The notes under the pieces are model-generated. The model ran no database searches. It worked only from the letters and a program-made list of their open reading frames with translations, and was not told the origin of the DNA. Of a stretch of DNA of 64,000 bases, positions 16,724 to 24,800 are shown piece after piece; the stretch's first letter is position 1, and every line of letters starts with the position of its first letter. The position numbers were made by a program, and so were the translations under genes. Source of the DNA: Paenibacillus macquariensis (GTDB lineage: Bacteria; Bacillota; Bacilli; Paenibacillales; Paenibacillaceae); contig NZ_FTNK01000020.1 in the NCBI RefSeq assembly GCF_900156375.1, positions 1-64,000 of the forward strand, read 5' to 3'.

Positions 16724-17134
16724 ATGCGTACAATTAAAGCTCATGTCAAGGAATTATTTAATGACATCCCGGCAAGTGAACAAAAGGAACTCATGATGCA
16801 AGACATCATTCAGAACCTGGAAGAGAAAGTTAGTGACTTGATGTTTGATGGTAAAGATGAGGAAGACGCTATTAATAAGACCATCGTTGAGTTCGGTGAT
16901 ATTGAGGATATCAAGAAAGAGTTTGGTACGAACCCTAAGCCATTCCCACTTAAGAACCCCAAACGATTCTCTTTACATTTAGGCTTCTCACTTTGGGGAA
17001 GTGGACTTATTACAGCACTGTTTGTATTCATTAATCTTTATTATTCCCCTGATGTGATCTGGTTCGTGTATCCCGTATTCGCTGTTGCATGGTGGCCACT
17101 CGCGATGTTTTATCGATGGTTAGGCAAGAAATAA
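16724..17134 (+). CDS. Permease-prefix-like membrane protein with one aromatic two-helix motif
   Basis: This is a 136-residue protein. Residues 1-70 form a helical cytoplasmic domain of the kind found beside PadR regulators (permease prefix/DUF1700-like: DEEDAINKTIVEFGDIEDIKKEF). Residues 86-131 form two membrane helices joined by the turn SPDVIWFVYPVFAVAWWP. The same turn motif recurs four times in the next protein. The start ATG immediately follows the padR stop, with GGAGGG in the padR end, so the two are translationally coupled. The role is unknown; regulation of or by the downstream repeat protein is an inference. Confidence 0.8.
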   Translation: MRTIKAHVKELFNDIPASEQKELMMQDIIQNLEEKVSDLMFDGKDEEDAINKTIVEFGDIEDIKKEFGTNPKPFPLKNPKRFSLHLGFSLWGSGLITALFVFINLYYSPDVIWFVYPVFAVAWWPLAMFYRWLGKK

Positions 17135-17149
17135 GGAGGGTTACCCATA

Positions 17150-17779
17150 ATGAATAAGCATCAAGCAAGTTTTGCTACTGTTGCCAGTGTGATATGCATT
17201 CTGTTTTTTGCCTTTATTAATTACAATACCACGCCTCATGAGATATGGTTCATTTATCCTTCCTTTGCAATTCTACAGTGGCCCATCTCGATCTATTTTT
17301 TGACAAAAGGTAAGCTTCATCACTACTCAGCCATAACCTCCTTGATCCTCATTTCATTTCTAATTATTGAGAATATGTTAAATAGTCCGGATCATATATG
17401 GTTTGTATTCGCTATCTATCCGCTGCTGTGGTGGCCCATTCTCATGTATTTGGGAAAATATCGTTCGTCATTTACCATCGCGATCATCGGAACTCTATGT
17501 ACGATTTTTTATTACGAAATGCTCAATTCATTCTATGCTCCTCAATATCCTTGGGTCATTTACCCTTCATTTCTCGTATTATGGTGGCCTTTAGCGATAT
17601 ACTTCTGGAAAAAGAAGAACTATTTCAATTTCTCCATTGCAGCATGTCTTCTCACAGCCATATTTTTTATCACAACAAATGTCATTTCAACTCCGAACAA
17701 CATCTGGGCAGTCTATCCCATCTTCGCCATGCTTTGGTGGCCTCTAAGTATGTACTATTACGGAAGAAGGGCGTATTAA
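17150..17779 (+). CDS. Membrane protein with four repeated IW-YP-F-WWP two-helix units
   Basis: This 209-residue, almost wholly hydrophobic protein is built of four units of about 51 residues. Each contains a helix, a Pro/Asn turn, then an aromatic block: HEIWFIYPSFAILQWPISIY (30-49), DHIWFVFAIYPLLWWPILMY (81-100), YPWVIYPSFLVLWWPLAIYF (133-152) and NNIWAVYPIFAMLWWPLSMY (183-202). The pattern recalls the 2TM domain family but in tandem. AAGGAGG lies about 11 bases before ATG 17150, and the gap from the previous gene is 15 bases. This is the third gene of a PadR operon. Function unknown; sensing of or response to membrane or envelope state is only a guess. Confidence 0.8.
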   Translation: MNKHQASFATVASVICILFFAFINYNTTPHEIWFIYPSFAILQWPISIYFLTKGKLHHYSAITSLILISFLIIENMLNSPDHIWFVFAIYPLLWWPILMYLGKYRSSFTIAIIGTLCTIFYYEMLNSFYAPQYPWVIYPSFLVLWWPLAIYFWKKKNYFNFSIAACLLTAIFFITTNVISTPNNIWAVYPIFAMLWWPLSMYYYGRRAY

Positions 17780-17954
17780 ATACTCTAATCCTTACATACA
17801 ACGACAGCCAAACCTAATCACATCACAACACTCCTTCCTCAGAACTTTCGGCAAAGATATCCTCCAATAGCTGAGCACATTTCATAACTAGCCTCCTCAG
17901 ATCGGGAAGGCTAGTATACCTTTTAAGTATAATTTTATTGTAGATATAATCTCT

Positions 17955-18512
17955 TTACGTTTCCAACACCTTATACACAAGAAACATAGAAGCTACGAAG
18001 ATAATATCAACGAACACAATCGAAAGTGTAGGATAATCCATCGTGACCATCACACCAAACATGGCTCCCATCATCCCCCCCATGATACCTGAGAGCATCC
18101 CGTCCATAGATGCAAGAAGACTTAAGGGTAATCCCGCTATACAACCAACGACGATACCGAACACAACGCCAATGACGGCCGATAAGAATAATTTCTCTAA
18201 CCATAGACCTGCGATTGTTCCAACCACCAGACTTGAAGTCATACTTAAGGTCATCGTTACCATCATACCTGACATTTGCGAAGTCGTTGATCCCTGCTTA
18301 TGTACACGAACCATAAGAAGTATGATTAAGATAACGACGATACATAGAGATATGACACTCGTATTGATCGTTAATAAGGATGGCCCTTTCATGTTCGCGG
18401 CAACATCACCTCCATGTTCATGAGCTAATACAGGTATTGCAGGAGTAATACAGCACAACAACGTTATTAACCCAATGATTCTGACCCACATAAGCATGTA
18501 ACGATCTTTCAT
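17955..18512 (-). CDS. Unrecognised Gly/Met-rich polytopic membrane protein
   Basis: The frame opens at 18545, but AAAGGAGG lies seven bases before ATG 18512, which gives 185 residues. A first hydrophobic segment ends in PVLAHEHGGD, resembling a signal peptide. Four or five further helices follow. The helix near 100-155 is rich in glycine and methionine (SGIMGGMMGAMFGVMV, SQMSGMMVTM). The His-rich start of the mature part and the Met-rich helices could hint at metal handling, but no known metal-transport motif is present. It stands alone between the PadR operon and the siderophore operon, convergent with the former. Confidence 0.65.
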   Translation of the reverse strand: MKDRYMLMWVRIIGLITLLCCITPAIPVLAHEHGGDVAANMKGPSLLTINTSVISLCIVVILIILLMVRVHKQGSTTSQMSGMMVTMTLSMTSSLVVGTIAGLWLEKLFLSAVIGVVFGIVVGCIAGLPLSLLASMDGMLSGIMGGMMGAMFGVMVTMDYPTLSIVFVDIIFVASMFLVYKVLET

Positions 18513-18706
18513 CCAAGTACCTCCTTTATCTTCATTAGGGGACATACTACTTTTTAAAAATTCATACGCAATCCCAATGATGTATTAATAATCACTAATG
18601 GGGTGCATCATAAAATATATGGTCAATCAAATAGGTTATGCCAGCACTCTTAATAATGCAAAAACAGCCGACCCAATAAATGGGTCGGCTGTTCCAATTC
18701 AGTTAT

Positions 18707-19714
18707 TTATTTTACATCATAAATGGTGTAAAGCTCATCCAAGAGTAAGTTAGCAGCTTTGATACCGCCTGCCGTATTCCAAATTGCATCATCTACACGA
18801 TATACGCGTCCTTCTTTAACCGCACTTAAACCTTTCCACAATGGATCATTGATCCACTCTTTTTCCGTATCATTCCCTTTACCGTCACCGGTGTCGTAAG
18901 TGAAGTAGAATAAGCGGTGAGCATCGACTTCTGGTAAACGTTCTTTCGTAATTTCATCTACAAATGTTTCTTTACTTTTTAACGTCATATCATTACGAGT
19001 AATGCCAATTTGGTCGAAAATAATACCTGAGAAGGTGTCACCATGATATACACGCGTCTTACCACCCATGAATCGAACAACAGATACAGTATCTTTCAGT
19101 TTATCGCCAGCTTTGGTTTTGAAATCTTCAATTCGAGTATCGAATGCAGCAAGCTGCTTGTCTGCTTCTTCTGATTTGCCCAATGCTTCAGCATATAGCT
19201 TGAAGTTAAGTTTCCAATCACCACGTAACGTTTCCGATTCAATAGTTGGCGCGATCGCCTTCAATTGTTCATAAATTTCCTCATGACGCATTTTGTTAGC
19301 AATAATTAGATCTGGCTCAAGTCCTGCAATTAGCTCTAGGTTAGGTTGTCCTTCTTCGCCTAGCTCTTGAACACCTTCCATATCGGCTTTAATATGCTCA
19401 TACCATGGACTTCCTGTCCACGACTTAACGGCCCCGACCGGTTTAATTCCAAGTGCCAGCACTGCTTCAGTTCCTTCATTCGTAAGAACGACCACGCGTT
19501 GCGGTGTACCTTTTATATCTGTTTCACCCATCGCATGCTTCACAGTACGAACCTCATTTGAAGATTGATCCGTTGCTGCAGCACCTTCACTCGTTTTATT
19601 CGAAGTATTTGCTGCATTATTGTTTGAGCCACAGCCCGTTACGATCATAACAAGTATTAGCGCACTTAATGCCCACCATGTTTTTGCCTTACTCTTGTTT
19701 GCCTTTTTTAACAC
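18707..19714 (-). CDS. Iron-siderophore substrate-binding lipoprotein
   Basis: This is a 335-residue binding protein of the FecB/FhuD type. The start is GTG 19714, with GGGGGAAG upstream. The lipobox VTGC gives a lipidated Cys at residue 28. The helical-backbone receptor domain shows RTVKHAMGETDIKGTPQRVV, a KMRHEEIYEQLKAIAPT segment and WKGLSAVKEGRVYRVDD near the end. It is divergent from two permeases and an ATPase, with two Fur-like boxes between, so it is almost certainly the receptor of that transporter. The ligand cannot be told from sequence. Confidence 0.92.
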   Translation of the reverse strand: MLKKANKSKAKTWWALSALILVMIVTGCGSNNNAANTSNKTSEGAAATDQSSNEVRTVKHAMGETDIKGTPQRVVVLTNEGTEAVLALGIKPVGAVKSWTGSPWYEHIKADMEGVQELGEEGQPNLELIAGLEPDLIIANKMRHEEIYEQLKAIAPTIESETLRGDWKLNFKLYAEALGKSEEADKQLAAFDTRIEDFKTKAGDKLKDTVSVVRFMGGKTRVYHGDTFSGIIFDQIGITRNDMTLKSKETFVDEITKERLPEVDAHRLFYFTYDTGDGKGNDTEKEWINDPLWKGLSAVKEGRVYRVDDAIWNTAGGIKAANLLLDELYTIYDVK

Positions 19715-19734
19715 GTTGTCTTCCCCCTATGTAT

Positions 19735-19749
19735 TGAAAATTATTCTCA
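19735..19749. promoter_or_regulatory. Fur-like box (13 of 15)
   Basis: TGAAAATTATTCTCA, 20 bases upstream of the lipoprotein GTG. It differs from the Fur palindrome at two positions. Confidence 0.65.
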
Positions 19750-19785
19750 ATGAACAATATAAATTAATATTTAGTCTGTTGTCAA

Positions 19786-19800
19786 TGAAAATGATTATCA
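19786..19800. promoter_or_regulatory. Fur box (14 of 15) in the divergent promoter region
   Basis: TGAAAATGATTATCA differs from the Fur palindrome at one position. It lies between the binding protein and the permease operon and could control both directions. Confidence 0.8.
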
Positions 19801-19878
19801 TTTGCATTGACACATGTTAATCAATCTACTAAAATTCTAAAGTAGACACTCGCAAAATGAAGCAGAAAGTAGGCATAT

Positions 19879-20865
19879 ATGAGATTACTTGGGCTCGCTT
19901 GTTCATTGTTCATACTTGGGGTTGCTGTAATATGTAGCGTTATTTACGGCGTTACAGATATTCCGTTATCCTCCATATGGGAATCCTTCGTTCATTATGA
20001 TTATTCATCACAAGAACATCTAATCATTCAAACGGTGCGAGTACCACGCGCACTGATAGCAGTAGCTGCTGGAGCAAGTCTGGCTGTCGCTGGCGCATTA
20101 ATGCAAGTTATTACACGTAATCCAATCGCTTCGCCAAGTTTATTCGGGATCAATTCCGGTGCTGCATTCATGGTCGTTATCGCTTCTGGATGGCTTGGCA
20201 TTAGCGGTATGCAATCACTCACCTTATTCGCTCTCTTAGGCGCTGCAATCAGTGGATCTATCGTATTTTATCTTGGAAGTATTGGAAGAGACGGTATGAC
20301 ACCTATCAAAATCACGTTGGCTGGTGCCTCAATCGCTGCCTTTTTCCACTCCATGACGCAAGGATATATGCTCACAAATGGTAAAATGTTCGATCAAGTC
20401 CTCGTGTGGTTAGTTGGTTCAGTAGCCGGAAGAGACATGAATATGCTCATTAATGTGTTACCATATTTGTTCATCGGATTCATAATAGCCATTTCACTCT
20501 CACGTCATCTCAACGTATTGTTGATGGGAGATGATGTAGCTCAAACTCTGGGTCAACGGACCGCTCTAATAAAAAGTCTGGCTTCCGTTGCCGTTATTCT
20601 ACTCGCTGGAGGATCTGTTGCTGTGGCTGGACCCATCGCATTTGTAGGCATTATTATCCCGCATATTGTCCGATATCTCGTCGGTAACGATTATCGCTGG
20701 GTCATTCCATACTCTGCTGTACTTGGCGGTATTTTACTTGTGACCGCAGATATTGGTGCCCGATACATAGCCATGCCCAAAGAAATACCTGTAGGCGTCA
20801 TGACTGCGATTCTTGGCGTGCCATTTTTCGTCTATATCGCTAGGAAAGGAAAACGAGTGCAATGA
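19879..20865 (+). CDS. FecCD-family iron-siderophore ABC permease
   Basis: This 328-residue permease has nine to ten membrane helices. It carries the family sequences VRVPRALIAVAAGASLAVAGALMQ (near 55-78), NPIASPSLFGINSGAAF and GPIAFVGIIIPHIVRYLVGND (near 253-273, the ATPase-coupling region). It pairs with the next gene to form the membrane channel. ATG 19879 has only a weak ribosome site. The 3' end overlaps the next start by four bases (ATGA). Confidence 0.94.
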   Translation: MRLLGLACSLFILGVAVICSVIYGVTDIPLSSIWESFVHYDYSSQEHLIIQTVRVPRALIAVAAGASLAVAGALMQVITRNPIASPSLFGINSGAAFMVVIASGWLGISGMQSLTLFALLGAAISGSIVFYLGSIGRDGMTPIKITLAGASIAAFFHSMTQGYMLTNGKMFDQVLVWLVGSVAGRDMNMLINVLPYLFIGFIIAISLSRHLNVLLMGDDVAQTLGQRTALIKSLASVAVILLAGGSVAVAGPIAFVGIIIPHIVRYLVGNDYRWVIPYSAVLGGILLVTADIGARYIAMPKEIPVGVMTAILGVPFFVYIARKGKRVQ

Positions 20866-21905
20866 GCAAATACACACCATTACGATGGAACAAGACCAAG
20901 TTATCTTTTCTAATTGAGAAAAGAACCTTGTGGATTATAGCTGCTTTGCTTGTTCTTTGCGCTACTTTAGTTGTCATTAGTACGGGAGTTGGTAGTAAGT
21001 ACGTATCGCCATTTGAAGTGATTCAATCGATTGCTGGTAAGGGAAGTAGCATGAACGAAGTCATCATCATGAAGCTCCGACTTCCTCGCATCCTTATCGC
21101 AGTGCTTGTTGGTGCCTCATTAGCCGTTGCAGGTGCTGTGCTCCAAGGTATCATTCGCAACCCGCTTGCATCACCCGATGTAACGGGTATTACAGAAGGA
21201 GCATCGCTTGGAACTGTCCTTTTCATTTTCTTTTTATCTGAGAAAGTCTCGATCCAATGGGCTCCCCTAGCAGCTATCGGTGGGGCATTTATTGTAACAG
21301 CTCTTCTATATCTACTTTCATGGAAGAACGGAGCCTCCCCCTTACGGATGATATTAATTGGGACAGGTCTGTCAGCTGCCTTCAAGTCCATTTCGTATAT
21401 GTTTATCATTTCAGGATCCTTCATATTAGCAAACAAATCGATGATATTTATGACGGGTAGCATCTATGGATCGTCTTGGGAAAAGGATGTTTCCACCCTA
21501 CTACCTTGGGTTCTCATATTACTCCCTCTTACATGGATTCAATCTCGACATGTCAACGTTCAGGCGCTTGGAGATGATGTAGCCGCAAGTGCAGGCGCAA
21601 ACGTACAACTTCATCGACTTATATTGCTACTTCTTAGCGTTGCATTAGCAGGGGCAGCTGTGGCTATAGGAGGAGCGATTACATTCATTGGTTTGATGGC
21701 GCCTCATATCGCTCGTAAGCTTGTTGGCTCATCATTTGGTGGACTGCTACCTGTGAGTGCATTATTGGGAGCACTTATATTACTCATCTCTGACCTCATT
21801 GCCCGAACGCTCTTCGCACCGCTCGATATACCTGCAGGTGTATTCACGGCAGCCATCGGTGTACCGTTCTTCTTATATTTGCTGTACCGTAACCGAAATG
21901 CATAA
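20862..21905 (+). CDS. FecCD-family iron-siderophore ABC permease (second subunit)
   Basis: This 347-residue permease is homologous to its neighbour (KLRLPRILIAVLVGASLAVAGAVLQ, NPLASPDVTGITEGASLG, GLMAPHIARKLVG near 280). The two form a heterodimer in the usual FhuB/G or FecC/D manner. The start overlaps the previous stop by four bases, so the two subunits are coupled for equal synthesis. Confidence 0.94.
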   Translation: MSKYTPLRWNKTKLSFLIEKRTLWIIAALLVLCATLVVISTGVGSKYVSPFEVIQSIAGKGSSMNEVIIMKLRLPRILIAVLVGASLAVAGAVLQGIIRNPLASPDVTGITEGASLGTVLFIFFLSEKVSIQWAPLAAIGGAFIVTALLYLLSWKNGASPLRMILIGTGLSAAFKSISYMFIISGSFILANKSMIFMTGSIYGSSWEKDVSTLLPWVLILLPLTWIQSRHVNVQALGDDVAASAGANVQLHRLILLLLSVALAGAAVAIGGAITFIGLMAPHIARKLVGSSFGGLLPVSALLGALILLISDLIARTLFAPLDIPAGVFTAAIGVPFFLYLLYRNRNA

Positions 21906-21925
21906 TTCTAGGAGGAATGACTTTA

Positions 21926-22717
21926 ATGAGCATACTTGAAGCCAAAGATTTGGCTGTGTCCTACGGTGGAGTCTTCATCTTTGATCATTTGAATTTAGAA
22001 ATACCTGAAGGAAAAATCACAGTGTTTATCGGCAGCAACGGGTGTGGTAAATCGACGTTGTTACGATCATTAGCTCGTCTACTAAAACCCGTGCAAGGCG
22101 AAATACATTTGGATGGATCGAATATCTCCAGTATGCCATCCAAAACGTTAGCGAAGCAGCTTTCCCTCCTGCCACAAGGTCCCGTCACTCCGGAAGGATT
22201 GACCGTCCTGCAACTAGTGAAGCAAGGTCGATATCCTTATCAATCTTGGCTTCAGCAATGGTCTAAGGAAGATGAACAAGCTGTACACGCTGCAATTCAT
22301 GCGACAGGTATGGAGGCTTTAACGGAGCGTTCTGTCGATTCATTATCTGGAGGTCAACGGCAGCGAGCATGGATTGCGATGACACTGGCCCAACAGACCG
22401 ACATTATATTGTTAGATGAACCAACCACCTATCTCGATTTAACTCATCAGATTGATGTGTTAGATTTATTACATGAGCTAAATGAACGAGACGGTCGTAC
22501 GATCGTCATGGTACTTCATGATATTAATCTAGCCTGTCGATATGCGGACCACATCGTGGCCATTCAAGACGGGGCTGTATATACACAAGGACGTCCTTCA
22601 GATGTTATTCATCCAGAAACCATTGAGTCCGTATTTCGATTGAAATGCCAAGTGATTTCAGATCCGATCTATGGTACTCCGATGATTGTGCCACAAGGTA
22701 AGTTAAGAAAGAAATAG
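21926..22717 (+). CDS. Iron-siderophore ABC transporter ATP-binding protein
   Basis: This 263-residue ATPase energises the FecCD pair. Walker A is GSNGCGKST near 35-43, the Q-loop is LPQGPVTPEGLT, the signature is LSGGQRQRAWIAMTLAQ and Walker B is IILLDEPTTYLD, followed by the H-loop VLHDINLA. ATG 21926 is chosen because AGGAGGA (21910-21916) touches the earlier ATG 21917 but is nine bases from this one. FepC/FhuC-type ATPases are often shared with orphan receptor systems, which is relevant because two other receptors in this window lack an ATPase. Confidence 0.94.
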   Translation: MSILEAKDLAVSYGGVFIFDHLNLEIPEGKITVFIGSNGCGKSTLLRSLARLLKPVQGEIHLDGSNISSMPSKTLAKQLSLLPQGPVTPEGLTVLQLVKQGRYPYQSWLQQWSKEDEQAVHAAIHATGMEALTERSVDSLSGGQRQRAWIAMTLAQQTDIILLDEPTTYLDLTHQIDVLDLLHELNERDGRTIVMVLHDINLACRYADHIVAIQDGAVYTQGRPSDVIHPETIESVFRLKCQVISDPIYGTPMIVPQGKLRKK

Positions 22718-22790
22718 TGACACTAACATTAATAGTATCAGAGCTAGGATCAAAGTATAGATGATACTACAACACAATTATCTAGTTCTG

Positions 22791-22832
22791 AACAGACCAA
22801 AGAGCGCCTCAACGGGCGCTCTTTGGTCTGTT
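22791..22832 (+). terminator. Perfect 18-bp hairpin after the siderophore transporter operon
   Basis: AACAGACCAAAGAGCGCC (22791-22808) pairs perfectly with 22815-22832 around TCAACG. Only a weak T content follows. It begins 73 bases after the ATPase stop. Confidence 0.8.
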
Positions 22833-22875
22833 CCCATACAACTTTACCACTCGAAGAATATACACTCACCTAAAA

Positions 22876-22956
22876 TTATGATTTCCCTTTTCCGATCACG
22901 AGTTCCATAATCATAATCATCAGCACGAGCAGTTGAATGAGTTGTTCTACGGTCAT
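22876..22956 (-). CDS. Small hydrophobic peptide (26 residues)
   Basis: ATG 22956 has GGAGG nine bases upstream. The frame encodes 26 residues starting MTVEQLIQLLVLMIMIMELV and ending in a short basic tail, so it is a single membrane helix. The size and layout recall the small holin-like or toxin-like peptides of Firmicutes (which often start MTV-E-L), but similarity is too short to decide. It lies alone in the 350-base gap between the siderophore ATPase and the SPFH gene. It may equally be an uncharacterised regulatory membrane peptide or chance. Confidence 0.45.
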   Translation of the reverse strand: MTVEQLIQLLVLMIMIMELVIGKGKS

Positions 22957-23070
22957 CTTCGTCCGCCTCCATCTTAAACAGGATGGCTCTTTCGGACGAT
23001 TTCCCTCTCAATACACCCGGACGTTCCCCATAACATAATTATGCGAAGCTAAGATAGATTATGTCATTAA

Positions 23071-23928
23071 TTAAGGTTGAACCGACTGTATAGTCGACTG
23101 TTGATTAAAGGAATCTACATCGATAAACGGTGTTGCCCCACCTGTTACATTAGGCAACTGTCCATTCCATTTCTCTACGGCTTTTTCTTGGACTTCAATT
23201 TGTTTAAGTTGTACGAGCTCCGGTGTGACTTCAAGTTTCTTAAGCTTCAATGATTCTGCTTCTGCCTGTGCTTGAACGATCTTTTGCTTACCTTCAATCT
23301 GGATACGTTTAAGGTCATTTTCGGCTTTAAGTGCTTGTTGTTGTGCAACTTGTTTCGCTTCAATGGATTGATTAAATGCATCTGAGAATTTGAAATTCAC
23401 AATATTGATGTCATTTACGATTAGGTCGTATTTAGCTAATCTTTTCGTCAAATTCTCACTAATCTCTCCTGCTACAACATCCCGCTTCGCAATTAAATCT
23501 TCAGCTGGATACTTCGCTGTTACTTCTTTTACAATCTCCTGAATCGCCGGGTTGATGATAATTACGTCGAATGAGCTTCCAATATTGTTCATTAAATGGT
23601 ATACAGCTTCCTTATTGACCGAGTAATTGACTGCAACATGTGTCGATACGGGCTGAAGATCCTTCGATGAAGCAGTTGTGTCTGTCTCAGCTTTGGTCAC
23701 TTGCGTATTCACTTGAATAATAGACTGGACGAAAGGAAGCCTCAAGTGGATTCCAGGATCGAGCGTATTATTATTTAATTTACCAAACGTCTTGTAGAGT
23801 CCTATATGGCCATATTGAACCGTGGAAAAGCCATTTAACACCAATAATAATACAATTAAGACAATAACAACTAGACCCGACATCCATTTCACATTCTTTT
23901 TCACATTCGGATTAATCTCAGTATTCAA
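23071..23928 (-). CDS. Prohibitin/SPFH-domain membrane protein
   Basis: This protein of about 285 residues has one N-terminal membrane helix (LVVIVLIVLLLVLNGF). An SPFH/band-7 domain follows (QYGHIGLYKTFGKLNNNTLDPGIH, near 40-65). Next is a long charged coiled coil with AEAESLKLKKLE, typical of prohibitins. Such proteins form large rings at the membrane and affect proteolysis and microdomain organisation. TTG 23928 is the likely start, because GGAGGT lies six bases before it, whereas the ATG at 23943 overlaps that site. It is monocistronic. Confidence 0.88.
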   Translation of the reverse strand: MNTEINPNVKKNVKWMSGLVVIVLIVLLLVLNGFSTVQYGHIGLYKTFGKLNNNTLDPGIHLRLPFVQSIIQVNTQVTKAETDTTASSKDLQPVSTHVAVNYSVNKEAVYHLMNNIGSSFDVIIINPAIQEIVKEVTAKYPAEDLIAKRDVVAGEISENLTKRLAKYDLIVNDINIVNFKFSDAFNQSIEAKQVAQQQALKAENDLKRIQIEGKQKIVQAQAEAESLKLKKLEVTPELVQLKQIEVQEKAVEKWNGQLPNVTGGATPFIDVDSFNQQSTIQSVQP

Positions 23929-24139
23929 TCGTATACCTCCCATAATGATGTAGTCTTATTCAGCTTACCACTGAAATCAATGTGGCGGAACATAAATATT
24001 GGTAATTTATACGAACCACAATAGGAAAAAGTTTCAAGTGAACTGAGAGCATAATCCTACGACAAATGTATCTTTTTACAGAAAAATACGTTAATAGTTG
24101 TAACATATTTACAACCTTTCCCTACTAGGAGCTGTCAAA

Positions 24140-24709
24140 ATGATTAGAAAATTGAGATTCGTTTTATTGATGTTATGTACTACGCTTTCCCTTTCGGGTA
24201 CAAGTTTTGCCTCCTCAGACACGACACAAATCGAAGTCTCCACAACACTTTTGAACTATAGTCATGTTCGACCTCAAAGTGATGGGGCATTCCATGTTGG
24301 TTTATTATACGCTGAACAATCGAATGGTGCCCTTGTTTACTAGAATACCAAAGGTAAATGGGGATTTATTGATAAGCAGGGCAAGATCGCTATTCCCTTT
24401 AAGTATGATAACGCTGATGGTTTCTCTGAAGGTTTAGCCACTATGTATAACGCTAGTGGACACGTTGGGTTTATCAATATAAAAAGGAACATTAGTCATA
24501 GGTTATCAGAAATATAATAGAGCCTTCCCATTCAAAGAAGGTTTTGCTTTAGTAGGGGTAGAGACGACGTCTGATCCTTCAGGCAAATTTGGGTATATCG
24601 ATCGCCAAGGCAAACTACTGACGAGCTAACTCACCAAGCTGCATCCTCATCGTTTAATAATGGTTATGCTGTAGCGTTGAGAGATCTAGGCACCGGGTTT
24701 ATCCTGACC
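24140..24709 (+). pseudogene. Secreted WG-repeat protein, disrupted
   Basis: The frame begins with a signal peptide (KLRFVLLMLCTTLSLSGTSFAS) and stops at TAG 24341-24343. Beyond it the sequence still encodes WG repeats: [20 protein letters not shown] and [10 protein letters not shown]. After frame changes, PFKEGFALVGVETTS, KFGYIDRQGKLL and NGYAVAL follow. Intact WG-repeat proteins are exported beta-repeat proteins of unclear role. One stop and at least one frameshift make this copy dead. Confidence 0.75.
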
Positions 24710-24754
24710 AAATGTCCCTTGTCACCATACCGTGATTACTGCCCCACAACATAC

Positions 24755-24796
24755 AATGGCAAGCCAAAGGGATAATTCATCCCTTGGCTTGCCATT
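24755..24796 (-). terminator. Terminator of the HpaB-family gene
   Basis: AATGGCAAGCCAA plus AGGGAT (24755-24773) pairs with 24779-24796, with one bulged base. It lies a few bases after the stop of the minus-strand monooxygenase gene. Confidence 0.75.
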
Positions 24797-24800
24797 GATG

